Positions 16,895-25,723 of a DNA stretch of 64,000 bases are shown in pieces. Source of the stretch: Burkholderiaceae bacterium (GTDB lineage Bacteria > Pseudomonadota > Gammaproteobacteria > Burkholderiales > Burkholderiaceae_E); NCBI GenBank assembly GCA_023954045.1, contig JAMLIR010000008.1:84594-148593 (forward strand), written 5' to 3'. Position 1 is the stretch's first letter, and every line of letters starts with the position of its first letter. The position numbers and the translations under genes were made by a program. The notes under the pieces are model-generated. The model saw nothing but the letters and a program-made list of their open reading frames with translations. It searched no databases and was not told where the DNA came from.

Positions 16895-19725
16895 CCGGAC
16901 CTCCCGACGCCCCGGCGCGCCTCATTTCGGTGCTGCGCCAGCTGCTGGCCGAGTTGCGCGGGCGCGCGCCAGCCGGGATCGCGCTCGACGACGACCTCGA
17001 GCGCGGACTGGGCATCGACAGCCTCGCGCGAACCGAGCTGATGCTTCGGCTCGAGCGCGAGTTCGGCGTTCACCTGGACGAGGTGGCCGTCCACGAGGCC
17101 GCCACGCCGCGCGACCTGCTGCGTGCGCTCGCGAGCTCGGCTCCTCCCGGTGCGATCGACGCCGGGGTGCGCGCCCCCGTCGCCCGGAAACGGGCAGGCC
17201 GGCACACCGAGCCGCGCGACGCGGCGACGTTGATCGACGTGCTCGAGGCGCGCGTGCGCGACGATCCGGAGCACGTCCACCTGACGCTGCTCGACGATCC
17301 GGCGCCTGCGACGACGCTGACCACCCGGGCGCTCTTCGAGCGGGCCGCCAGCATGGCAGCCGGGTTGCAGGCGGAAGGACTCGCGCCGGGGGAGTCCGTC
17401 GCGCTGATGCTGCCGACCAGCCTGGCGTTCTTCGAGACCTTCGTCGCGATCATGCTGGCCGGCGCCGTGCCCGTGCCGATCTATCCGCCGTTTCGGGCTT
17501 CGCAGATCGAGGACCACCTGCGCCGCCAGGCACGCATTCTCGACAACGCGCACGCCGTGGTGCTCGTCACCGATGCGCGGACACAGCGATTGGCCAGGCT
17601 GCTGCGCGGCCCCGTGCCGTCGCTGCGCTCGATCGCGACGGTCGAGCAGCTGGCGGCCGGCCACGGCAGCACCGACATCGTGCGCGCCGCGTCGCACGAT
17701 ACGGCGCTGCTGCAGTACACCTCAGGCAGCACCGGACAGCCCAAGGGGGTCGTGCTCAGCCACGCCAACCTGCTGGCCAACATCCGGGCGATGGGCGCGG
17801 CCGTCGAGGCGGGCCCGGACGACGTCTTCGTCAGCTGGCTGCCGCTCTACCACGACATGGGCCTGATCGGCGCCTGGATGGGCAGCCTCTACCACGGCCT
17901 GCCGCTCGTGCTGATGCCGCCGCAGGCGTTCCTCGCACGGCCCTCGCGCTGGCTGTGGGCAGTGCATCGCCACCGCGCGACCCTGTCGGCCGCGCCGAAC
18001 TTCGCGTACGAGATGCTGGCGACGCGAGTCCCCGACGTCGAGCTCGAGGGCCTGGACCTGAGCAGCTGGCGCGTCGCCTTCAATGGCGCCGAGCCGGTGG
18101 CCGCGGCGACGCTCGAGCGGTTCGCGGCGCGCTTCGCGGCACACGGCTTCGATCCGCGCGCGATGACCCCGGTCTACGGGCTCGCCGAGAGCGGGGTCGG
18201 GCTCGCGTTTCCGCCGCTGCGGCGCGGGCCGCGAATCGACTGCATCTCCCGGGATTCGCTGCAGGGCGGCGGCAGCGCACGGCAGATACCCTGCGGGGAC
18301 GAGGGCTCGATGCGCGTGGTCTCGTGCGGCCTGCCGCTCGCGGGCCACGAGATCCGGGTGGTCGACGCGCGCGGCGGCGAGCTGCCCGAGCGGGCCGAGG
18401 GGCGCATCGAGTTTCGCGGGCCCTCGGCCACCTCGGGTTACTTCCGCAATCCGCAGGCGAGCCGCGCACTGTTCGATGGCGACTGGCTCGACACCGGCGA
18501 CGTCGGATACGTGGCGGAGGGCGAGCTGTATCCGACCAGCCGCGTCAAGGACCTGATCATCCGCGGCGGACACAACATCCATCCCTACGACCTCGAGGAT
18601 GCGGTCGGCAAGCTCGCCGGCGTGCGCAAGGGCTGCGTCGCGGTGTTCGGCGCCAGCGATCCGGCCGACGCAACCGAGCGCATCGTCGTGCTGGCCGAGA
18701 CCCGCGACGGCGCGCTCGAGCACGAGCCGCGACTGCGCGAGCGGATCCGCGAGCTCTCGATCGAGCTGCTCGGGGTCCCCGCCGACGACGTCGTGCTGGC
18801 GGGCGCGCACGTGGTGCCGAAGACCTCGAGCGGCAAGATCCGCCGTGCCGCGTGCCGCGAGCTCTACGAGCGTGGCGTGCTGCGCGAGGCCCGCCGCGGC
18901 TTGCCGGCATGGGTCCAGTTGGGTCGGCTGCAGATGTCTGCCCTGGCGGGCAGGGCGCGAAACCTCGCCGGACGCTGCACGGCGGGACTCGACGCGGCTG
19001 CGCTCTGGACGCTGTTTTGCCTGCTCGCCCTGGCCGGCGCGGTGGCGCTCGCGTGCCTGCCCACTCTCCGATGGCGCAGGCGGGCGGTCCGTGCGCTGGC
19101 GCGCGCGATGCGGGGCGCATCGATTCTGCCGCTACAGGTCGAGGGCGCCGCGCATCTGGCCGGCGGCGGCCCGAGGGTCTTCGTCGCGAACCACGCCAGC
19201 TACGCCGACTGGCTGCTGCTGATCGCGACCCTGCCCGCGGACGTCGCGTTCGTCGCCAAGCGCGAACTGGGCCAGCGGCGCGCGCTCGCCTGGCTGCTGG
19301 GGCGCGTGGGAACCCGTTTCGTCGAGCGTGGCGAGTCGCGCCAGGCCGCCGATGACACTCGCCGGCTGGTCCAGGCGGTACGCGCCGGCGAGTCGCTGGT
19401 GTTCTTCCCGGAAGGCACGCTGAGCCGCGCGCCGGGCCTGCAGCCGTTCCACCTGGGCGCATTCGTGGTCAGTGCCCGGAGCGGCGCGCCGCTCGTTCCG
19501 GTGACCCTGCGCGGCACCCGCTCGCTGCTGCGCGACGGCTCCTGGTGGCCGCGCCGCCACCCGCTCGCGGTGCGGATCGACGCGCCGCTTCGACCGCAAG
19601 GCAGCGGCTGGTCCGACGCGCTGGCGCTGCGCGACGCCGCGCGCCGAAGGATCGCGTCGGCGTGCGCCGAGCCCGACATCGGCGAGGCGCCGCCGGGCGC
19701 GGTCGAGGGCATGGGCGGGGGCTGA
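16891..19725 (+). CDS. Acyl carrier - fatty acyl-AMP ligase - acyltransferase fusion
   Basis: 944 aa, three activities in one chain. Residues about 10-85 are an acyl carrier domain with the phosphopantetheine serine S44 in GLGIDSLARTEL. Residues about 105-680 are an AMP-forming acyl ligase of the FAAL/FACL type: LLQYTSGSTGQPKGV, LPLYHDMGLIG, APNFAYEML, TGDVGY and PKTSSGKIRR. After a membrane segment (about 704-725) comes a PlsC-type acyltransferase with NHASYAD and FFPEGTLSR. Activation of a fatty acid, loading on the carrier and transfer to a (lyso)lipid could occur in one protein at the membrane; that route is inferred. The GTG start is forced by an in-frame TGA at 16870-16872. Confidence 0.88.
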   Translation: MTGPPDAPARLISVLRQLLAELRGRAPAGIALDDDLERGLGIDSLARTELMLRLEREFGVHLDEVAVHEAATPRDLLRALASSAPPGAIDAGVRAPVARKRAGRHTEPRDAATLIDVLEARVRDDPEHVHLTLLDDPAPATTLTTRALFERAASMAAGLQAEGLAPGESVALMLPTSLAFFETFVAIMLAGAVPVPIYPPFRASQIEDHLRRQARILDNAHAVVLVTDARTQRLARLLRGPVPSLRSIATVEQLAAGHGSTDIVRAASHDTALLQYTSGSTGQPKGVVLSHANLLANIRAMGAAVEAGPDDVFVSWLPLYHDMGLIGAWMGSLYHGLPLVLMPPQAFLARPSRWLWAVHRHRATLSAAPNFAYEMLATRVPDVELEGLDLSSWRVAFNGAEPVAAATLERFAARFAAHGFDPRAMTPVYGLAESGVGLAFPPLRRGPRIDCISRDSLQGGGSARQIPCGDEGSMRVVSCGLPLAGHEIRVVDARGGELPERAEGRIEFRGPSATSGYFRNPQASRALFDGDWLDTGDVGYVAEGELYPTSRVKDLIIRGGHNIHPYDLEDAVGKLAGVRKGCVAVFGASDPADATERIVVLAETRDGALEHEPRLRERIRELSIELLGVPADDVVLAGAHVVPKTSSGKIRRAACRELYERGVLREARRGLPAWVQLGRLQMSALAGRARNLAGRCTAGLDAAALWTLFCLLALAGAVALACLPTLRWRRRAVRALARAMRGASILPLQVEGAAHLAGGGPRVFVANHASYADWLLLIATLPADVAFVAKRELGQRRALAWLLGRVGTRFVERGESRQAADDTRRLVQAVRAGESLVFFPEGTLSRAPGLQPFHLGAFVVSARSGAPLVPVTLRGTRSLLRDGSWWPRRHPLAVRIDAPLRPQGSGWSDALALRDAARRRIASACAEPDIGEAPPGAVEGMGGG

Positions 19726-19742
19726 GCGTGCACAATGCGGGG

Positions 19743-20786
19743 ATGGACTCGACGGTCACGAGCGCGGACAGCGGACGCGGCGGGCGGCGCTTCGACGTCT
19801 GCAACGGCGACGCCGACGGCCTTTGCGCGGTGGTGCAGTGGCGGTTGCACGAGCCGGCCGACGCGGTGCTGGTCACCGGGCTGAAGCGCGAGATCGGGCT
19901 GCTCGAGCGGGTGCCGGCCGGGGCGGGCGACGAAGTGCTGGTCTGCGACCTGTCGATGGAGCGCAACCGGCCGGCGCTGCTCGCGCTGCTCGCGCGCGGG
20001 GCGCGGGTGCGCTACTTCGACCACCACGCGGTGCGCGAGGTGCCGGACCATCCGGCGCTGGAGGCGCACATCGACCTGGGCAGCGGCGTCTGCACCAGCG
20101 TCCTGGTGGACCGGCACCTCGGCGGCCGCTTCAGGGCCTGGGCGGTGGTCGGTGCGTTCGGCGACAACCTGGGCGGCCTCGCCAGGCGGCTGGCAGGGCA
20201 GATCGGGCTGGACCGCGAGCAATGCGACCTGCTGCGCATGCTCGGCGAGGCGATCAACTACAACGCGTACGGCGACGACGAGAGCGACGTGCGGATCCCT
20301 CCGGCGCAGCTGTACCCGCAGCTCGCGCGCTATCGCGACCCGCTCGAGTTCGTCCGGCGCGAGCCGATCGCGCGCGAGATCGACGCGCTGCGGCGCGCGG
20401 ACCTGGCGCAGGCGCGGCGCGAGGCGCCGTGGTGGGAGGGCGAGGCCGGCGCCGTCTACCTGCTCGCCGATGCACCGTGGAGCCGGCGCGTGATCGGCAG
20501 CCTCGCCAACGAGCTCGCGGTGGCGCAGCCGCGTCGCGCCCACGCGGTGGCGAAGCGCGACCGGCGCGGTGCGCTGGTCGTCAGCGTGCGCGCGCCGCTC
20601 GAGGCGCCGGCCGGTGCCGACGCGCTGTGCCGGCGCTTCGGCGGCGCGGGGCGCGCGTCGGCAGCCGGCATCGACGGCCTGCCCGAGAACCGGCTCGACG
20701 AGTTCGTCGACGCGTTCGCGTCGATGCGCTGGGACGCGCGGCCGCAGGCCGGCGCGGGCGGATCGACCGGAGGGAGTGACCGATGA
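19743..20786 (+). CDS. DHH-family phosphoesterase
   Basis: 347 aa. N-terminal FDVCNGDADGLCAVVQW carries the DxD motif, and VRYFDHHAVREVPDHP gives the DHH signature around residue 92. GRASAAGIDGLPENRLDEF resembles the DHHA1 glycine-rich region. DHH proteins hydrolyse phosphodiesters such as nanoRNA or cyclic dinucleotides; I cannot choose a substrate. It lies 17 bp after the FAAL fusion and overlaps the PRPP synthetase start by 4 bp. Confidence 0.83.
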   Translation: MDSTVTSADSGRGGRRFDVCNGDADGLCAVVQWRLHEPADAVLVTGLKREIGLLERVPAGAGDEVLVCDLSMERNRPALLALLARGARVRYFDHHAVREVPDHPALEAHIDLGSGVCTSVLVDRHLGGRFRAWAVVGAFGDNLGGLARRLAGQIGLDREQCDLLRMLGEAINYNAYGDDESDVRIPPAQLYPQLARYRDPLEFVRREPIAREIDALRRADLAQARREAPWWEGEAGAVYLLADAPWSRRVIGSLANELAVAQPRRAHAVAKRDRRGALVVSVRAPLEAPAGADALCRRFGGAGRASAAGIDGLPENRLDEFVDAFASMRWDARPQAGAGGSTGGSDR

Positions 20787-21745
20787 TGCTGTTTTCGCTC
20801 GAACCCGGCAGCGCGTTCGCCCAGGCGCTCGCGGCCGAGCTTGGCGTGGACTTCGCCGCGCACGAGGAGCGCCGGTTTCCGGACGGCGAGTGCAAGCTGC
20901 GGCCGCTGGTCGACGTTCGCGGCGCCGACGCCTGGGTGGTGCTCGGCCTGCACGGCGGGCCGATCGACAGCCCGCACGACAAGCTCTGGCGGCTGCTCGC
21001 CTTCGTCGCGGCGCTTCGCGACCACGGCGCGCGGCGGGTCGGCGCGGTCGTGCCCTATCTCGCCTACGCGCGCAAGGACCGGCGCACCAAGCCGCACGAC
21101 CCGGTCGGGTTGCGCTACGTCGCGCAGCTGTTCGAGGCCGTCGGCACCGACGCGATCGTCGTTCTCGAGGCGCACAACGTGGCCGCGTTCCAGAACGCGT
21201 TCAGGATTCCGGCGACGAGCCTCGATGCCCATCGCGTGTTCGGGCCGCTGGCTCGCGGGCTCGCGGGCGGCGGCGCGCTGGCAGTCGCCTCGCCCGACCC
21301 GGGCGGCGTCAAGCGCGCGCAGCTCTGGCGCGAGTCGCTGGAGGAGCAGCTCGCCGCGCCGGTCGGCTTCGCGATGGTCGACAAGCGCCGCAGCGCCGGC
21401 GTGATGTCGTCGCTCGGGCTGGTCGCCGGCGACGTCGCCGGCGCGACGGTGCTGCTGCTCGACGACCTGATCGCGAGCGGGGAGACGATGCGGCAGGCGG
21501 CGGTCGCGCTGCGCGGCGCGGGCGCGGCCTCGGTGGTCGCCTGCGCGGCCCACGGCCTGTTCATCGAGCCCGCGGCGCAGGTGCTGGCCGACGACGCGAT
21601 CGACCGGCTGGTCGTCACGGACAGCGTGCCGCCGTTTCGCATGCCGGCGCGGGCGGCCGCCACCGCGAAGCTGCAGCTGCTCTCCTGCGCGTCGCTCTTC
21701 GCCGAAGAGATCCGCCGCCAGGGCGCGGGGACGATCGTAGTGTGA
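20783..21745 (+). CDS. Ribose-phosphate pyrophosphokinase paralogue
   Basis: A 320-aa PRPP synthetase family member. It has the N-terminal RRFPDGECKLRP strand, PYLAYARKDRRTKP (the catalytic loop with K and R), LEAHNVAAFQNAF in place of the usual DLHAxQIQGFF, and the PRPP-binding loop VLLLDDLIASGET. These departures mark a divergent second copy rather than the housekeeping prs. PRPP is the co-substrate of the nicotinate phosphoribosyltransferase encoded about 1.1 kb away on the other strand. ATG ATG at the start; the stop is 7 bp from the convergent phosphotransferase gene. Confidence 0.85.
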   Translation: MMLFSLEPGSAFAQALAAELGVDFAAHEERRFPDGECKLRPLVDVRGADAWVVLGLHGGPIDSPHDKLWRLLAFVAALRDHGARRVGAVVPYLAYARKDRRTKPHDPVGLRYVAQLFEAVGTDAIVVLEAHNVAAFQNAFRIPATSLDAHRVFGPLARGLAGGGALAVASPDPGGVKRAQLWRESLEEQLAAPVGFAMVDKRRSAGVMSSLGLVAGDVAGATVLLLDDLIASGETMRQAAVALRGAGAASVVACAAHGLFIEPAAQVLADDAIDRLVVTDSVPPFRMPARAAATAKLQLLSCASLFAEEIRRQGAGTIVV

Positions 21746-21752
21746 ACACGCC

Positions 21753-22847
21753 CTAGTGCCGCGGGGGCCGGCCGCCGGGCCGGCGCGGATCCTGTTCGTC
21801 GCAGCGATCGAGCGCGTCGAGCGCGAGCGCCGCCTGTGCGAGGTAACGCTTGCCGAGGGGAATCCAGCGCTCCGGCGTGCGCGGCTGCGCGTCGAGCAGG
21901 TGGGCGACCGCGAGGCGGGCGCGCAGCGCCGCCCGGTTGGCCGTGTACAGCTGCACCAGCGAGTCGGGCGGGCGCTCGCCGAGGGCGGCCGCGACGCCGT
22001 CGATCAGGCGCCCGGCGACCCAGGGCGCGCCGGCCATCGCACACTCGAGCCCGAGGAAGGCGAGCTCGTCGAAGGGATCGACCTGCCGCAGCTCGGCGCT
22101 GAATTCGAGGCAGTCGATGACGACCGGGGGACGGTTCAGGCAGACGTGCTCGGGCCGCAGGTCGCCGTGGCCGTCGACGACCCTGGCGCTCGCGACGCGC
22201 TCGCGCAGCGCCGCGGCGCGCGCCGCGTTGGCCGCGTCGAGGCGATCGAGCGTGGCGAGCGCGGCGAGCGCGGCGAAGCGCGGCTGCAGCAGCAGGTCGC
22301 GGTTGATCGCCTGCTCGCGGCGAAAGCGGGCGACGTAGGCGTCGGGCGCCATCGTGCTGCGTTCGGCGCCGCGATAGAAGGCGGCGAGCAGCGCGACGAC
22401 CGCGTCGACGTCCTCGGCCCGCAGTGCGCCGGCCGCGATCACGCGGTCGAGCATCCGGTGCGCGGGCAGGCGCCGCATCAGCACCAGCCAGTCGACGGTG
22501 GCGCCCGGCGCCGGCAGCCGGTCCTCGGGCAGCAGCGCGAAGCGCTCGCCGTCCCACTGCAGCGCGAGCAGGCCCAGATACACCTGCGGTGCGAGGCGCC
22601 GGTTCAGCCGGACCTCTTCGCGGCAGTTGCGCTCGCGAAGTTGCGGCGTCGAGAAGTCGAGGAACGGGTAGCGGACCGGCTTCTTCATCTTCAGCACGCG
22701 ATCGCCGGCGACGATGACCCACGACATGTGCGTCTCGATCAGCTGCGCCGCGGCCGGGTCGGCCCCGTGCGCGGCGCGCGACATCAGGAAGCCGAGCCGC
22801 GCCTCGGTGCCCGGATCGGCGTCGCGTCCTGTCGTCGTCTCGCCCAT
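21753..22847 (-). CDS. Aminoglycoside-phosphotransferase-like protein
   Basis: 364 aa with an APH-type kinase fold: IETHMSWVIVAGDRVLKMKKP (nucleotide lysine region), the catalytic loop VDGHGDLRPEHVCL and VVIDCLEFSAELRQVDPFDEL. It closely matches the N-terminal half of the gene at 12083-13630 but lacks the second kinase domain. It is last in the acsA-pdh-acp-pncB transcription unit, 12 bp after pncB. The substrate is unknown. Confidence 0.8.
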   Translation of the reverse strand: MGETTTGRDADPGTEARLGFLMSRAAHGADPAAAQLIETHMSWVIVAGDRVLKMKKPVRYPFLDFSTPQLRERNCREEVRLNRRLAPQVYLGLLALQWDGERFALLPEDRLPAPGATVDWLVLMRRLPAHRMLDRVIAAGALRAEDVDAVVALLAAFYRGAERSTMAPDAYVARFRREQAINRDLLLQPRFAALAALATLDRLDAANAARAAALRERVASARVVDGHGDLRPEHVCLNRPPVVIDCLEFSAELRQVDPFDELAFLGLECAMAGAPWVAGRLIDGVAAALGERPPDSLVQLYTANRAALRARLAVAHLLDAQPRTPERWIPLGKRYLAQAALALDALDRCDEQDPRRPGGRPPRH

Positions 22848-22859
22848 CGCGGATCGGCC

Positions 22860-24188
22860 TCAGCGCGTGGCGGCGTCGACCTCGCGCGCGAGCGCGCGAA
22901 GCGCTTCCGAAATCTCGACCGGGTAGGGCGCGGCGGCGGGCTCGAGCCCGCGCAGCGCGTCGGGCAGTCGCGCGAGCTGCGCGGCGCAGTGCGCGCGCGA
23001 TTCGCCGAGCTTCGGCAGGCCCGGCAGCCGCCGCCCCGCGCGCATGACGGGCTGCAGCAGCGGGTCGCCGTCGCACGCCTCGTCGGCCCGGCCGACGTGG
23101 TCGCCAGCCATGCGACCGCGCGCGTCGTGGCGCCGCCAGACCTGCTTGACCCCGGGCCAGGTGGCCTTGCCTTCGGAGCGCTTGCGCCGCGCGATTCCGG
23201 CGTAGGACTGCAGCTTGTAGACGGCGTCGAGCGTCGGGGCATCGCTCGACGTGTCCAGCGCGGTGCCGACGCCGAAGCCGTCGATCGGCGCGCCGTCGGC
23301 GAGCAGCCCGGCGATCCGGTGCTCGTCGAGATTGCCGCTGGCGAAGACGATCACGTCCTTCAAACCGGCGGCGTCGAGCATGGCCCGCACCGCTTTCGAG
23401 TGCGCAGCCAGGTCGCCGCTGTCCAGCCGCACGCCCCCGACCAGGATGCCGTCGGCGGCGAGCACCGGATACAGGTCGATCACCTTGGCGACCGCCGCCT
23501 CGGTGTCGTAGGTGTCGACCAGCATCACCGGCCGCCTCGGTCGTGCGCGCGCGAAGGCCTCGAACGCCGCGCGCTCGTCGGCGTGGGCCTGGACGAACGA
23601 GTGCGCCATCGTGCCGAACACCGGGATCCCGTAGCGCAGCCCCGCTTCGGCGGTCGCCGTCCCGTCGAAGCCGGCCAGCCACGCGGCGCGCGCCGCGAAC
23701 AGCGCAGCCTCGGCGCCGTGCGCGCGACGCATCCCGAAGTCCACCAGCTGGCGCCCGGCGCCGGCGAGGACGATGCGCGCGGCCTTCGACGCGATCAGCG
23801 TCTGCAGGTGGACGATGTTCAGCAGCCGGCTCTCCACCAGCTGCGCCTGGGGCAGCGGCGCGCTGACCCGCAGGATCGGCTCGTCGGGAAAGAACACGCC
23901 GCCTTCGGGGACGGCGTCGACGTCGCCGGTGAAGCGCAAGCCGCGCAGCTCGTCGAGCAGGCGGGCGGAGAACCCGCCCTGGTCCTCCAGCCAGTCGATC
24001 TCGCCCTCGGTGAACGCCAGCGACTCCAGGAAATCGAGCGCCTGCTCGAGCCCGGCGGCGACCATGAAGTTGCGCTGGGCAGGCAGCTTGCGGACGAACA
24101 GCTCGAAGACCGCAGGCTCCTGCATCCCTCGTTCGAGGTAGGCCTGCATCATCGTCAGCTGGTACAGATCGGTGAGGAGGGCGCTCAT
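22860..24188 (-). CDS. pncB: Nicotinate phosphoribosyltransferase
   Basis: 442 aa. MSALLTDLYQLTMMQAYLERGM is the family opening; QRNFMVAAGLEQAL, GVFFPDEPILRVSAPL, VDFGMRRAHG, GIPVFGTMAHSFV (the phospho-histidine region) and VGGVRLDSGDL follow. It makes nicotinate mononucleotide from nicotinate and PRPP in NAD salvage. It lies 5 bp after the acyl carrier gene inside a 2-oxoacid dehydrogenase operon, so NAD supply may be tied to this NAD-consuming enzyme. Confidence 0.92.
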   Translation of the reverse strand: MSALLTDLYQLTMMQAYLERGMQEPAVFELFVRKLPAQRNFMVAAGLEQALDFLESLAFTEGEIDWLEDQGGFSARLLDELRGLRFTGDVDAVPEGGVFFPDEPILRVSAPLPQAQLVESRLLNIVHLQTLIASKAARIVLAGAGRQLVDFGMRRAHGAEAALFAARAAWLAGFDGTATAEAGLRYGIPVFGTMAHSFVQAHADERAAFEAFARARPRRPVMLVDTYDTEAAVAKVIDLYPVLAADGILVGGVRLDSGDLAAHSKAVRAMLDAAGLKDVIVFASGNLDEHRIAGLLADGAPIDGFGVGTALDTSSDAPTLDAVYKLQSYAGIARRKRSEGKATWPGVKQVWRRHDARGRMAGDHVGRADEACDGDPLLQPVMRAGRRLPGLPKLGESRAHCAAQLARLPDALRGLEPAAAPYPVEISEALRALAREVDAATR

Positions 24189-24193
24189 CTCCG

Positions 24194-24451
24194 TCAGTGC
24201 GCGTCGAGGCGCGCGGCCAGGTAGCCCAGCAGCGCCTCCAGCGTTCCCACCTTGCCGTAGTCGGCCTCGGGGATCTCGACGCCGAGCCGCGCGTGCAGCT
24301 CGATCAGCACGTTCAGGAAGTCGAACGAGTCGATGTCGAGCTCCTCGCGAAACGGCCGGCGCGGATCGAGCGCGGCGAAGTCGGCCTCGGGGGCGATCGC
24401 CTGCACGCTTTCGATCACGGCCTGCCGGATTCCGGCCAGCGTTGCGCTCAT
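24194..24451 (-). CDS. Acyl carrier protein
   Basis: 85 aa with the phosphopantetheine attachment serine in REELDIDSFDFLNVL (about residue 42) and the usual four-helix pattern (VGTLEALLGYLAARL at the end). The ATG (24449-24451) overlaps the E2 stop. It is not the fatty-acid-synthesis AcpP neighbourhood. A carrier in a dehydrogenase operon suggests acetyl or acyl transfer onto a carrier, possibly linked to the ACP-FAAL-PlsC fusion; this is inference. Confidence 0.88.
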   Translation of the reverse strand: MSATLAGIRQAVIESVQAIAPEADFAALDPRRPFREELDIDSFDFLNVLIELHARLGVEIPEADYGKVGTLEALLGYLAARLDAH

Positions 24452-25723
24452 GAGGCCTCCGGGTCTTCGAATCGTGCCCGCAGCGCGGCGAGGAAGCGCG
24501 CGCCGGTGAGTCCGTCGGTGACGCGGTGGTCGCCCGACAGCGTGGCGTTCATCGTCCGCGAGGCGACGATCGCGCCGTCGCGCACCGCGGGCCGCGCGGC
24601 CACGCGGCCCAGGCCGACCAGCGCGACCTGCGGCGGGTAGATCACGCCGAAGACGGTCTCGACGCCCAGGTCGCCCAGGTTGGTGACCGTGATCGTCGAG
24701 TCGGCGAGGTCGGAACTGCGCAGCCGGCCGCTGCGGGCGCGCGCGAGCACGTCGCGCAGCGCCGCCATCAACTCGGGCAGCGCGAGCCGGTCGGCATCGT
24801 GGACCGCCGGAACCACGATGCCGCCGCCTCTCAGCGAGGTGACGACGCCGACGTGAATCGACTCGGAGCGCCGGAAGCGCCCGTCGACGAACTGGCCGTT
24901 GAGGTCGGGGACCTCGCGCAGCGCGAGGGCCACGGCGCGCAGCGCGAAAGCCGCGAACAGCACGCGCCCGGCCAGCGGCCGCGCCTCGTTGAAGCGCTCG
25001 AGCCACTGCAGCGCCCGCTCGACGTCGATCTCGCTGCCGAGGTAGTAGTGCGGGATCTCGCGCTTGGAGCGCGTCATCGCGGCGGCGATCGCGGCGCGCA
25101 TCGCCGCTTCGGGGCTCGGTGCGGGGCCCGGCGCAGCGGGCGGCGCCTGGGCGGCGGCGGGTTGCGGCGCGGCGGGCGTCTGCGGCGCGGCCGCCGCCGC
25201 GGCGCGCTCGACGTCGGCGACGTTGATCGGCGCGCCCCGGCGGCGGCCGCCAGCGCGTCCAGGTCGACCCCCAGCTCGGCGGCGCGCCTGCGCGCGGCGG
25301 GCGACGCGCGCGGCGGCAGCGCGAACCGCGCGCCGGCCCGCGGGGCGGGTGCCGCTGCGCCGGCCGGCGCGGGCGCGGCGCGGCTCCGGTCGCCGCGGGG
25401 GCTGGTACCGGCGCCGGCCCGGCTCCGGCGGGCGCAGGCGGTGCGCCGGCCGCTTCGCTCGCCGCGGCGAGCGCCTTCCATTCTTCGCCCTCGGCGGCGA
25501 CGATCGCCATCGTCCGGCCGACCGGGATCCGCTGGCCGGGTGCGGCGAGCAGCCGTGCCACGGTTCCCGTGTCCCAGATCTCGACCTCGATCGCGCCCTT
25601 CTGCGTCTCGACGACGCAGGCGACCTGCCCGCGCTCGACGCGCTCGCCGGGGGCGACGCGCCACTCGACGAACACGCCGTCCTCCATGTCGGCGCCCAGC
25701 GAGGGCATGCGGAACTCGATCAT
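24448..25723 (-). pseudogene. Dihydrolipoamide acyltransferase (E2), interrupted by two frameshifts
   Basis: Parts of one E2 lie in three frames. Frame one, from the ATG at 25721-25723, encodes the lipoyl domain with K42 in VVETQKGAIEVE. The peripheral subunit-binding domain (PPRASPAARRRAAELGVDLDA) is in a second frame; the shift falls near 25378. The catalytic domain with DHRVTDG near its C-terminus is in a third frame after a shift near 25236. Each shift is explained by one missing G in alanine/proline-rich linker DNA. Either the gene is inactivated or the assembly lost bases in GC runs; intact neighbours and intact domains favour recent events or error. It is coupled by 4-bp overlaps to E1 beta and the acyl carrier gene. 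Confidence 0.8.

Noticed and set aside
25230-25385. Programmed frameshifting in the E2 gene
   Set aside because: No slippery sequence with a stop codon as in prfB, and two separate shifts would be needed in low-complexity linkers.
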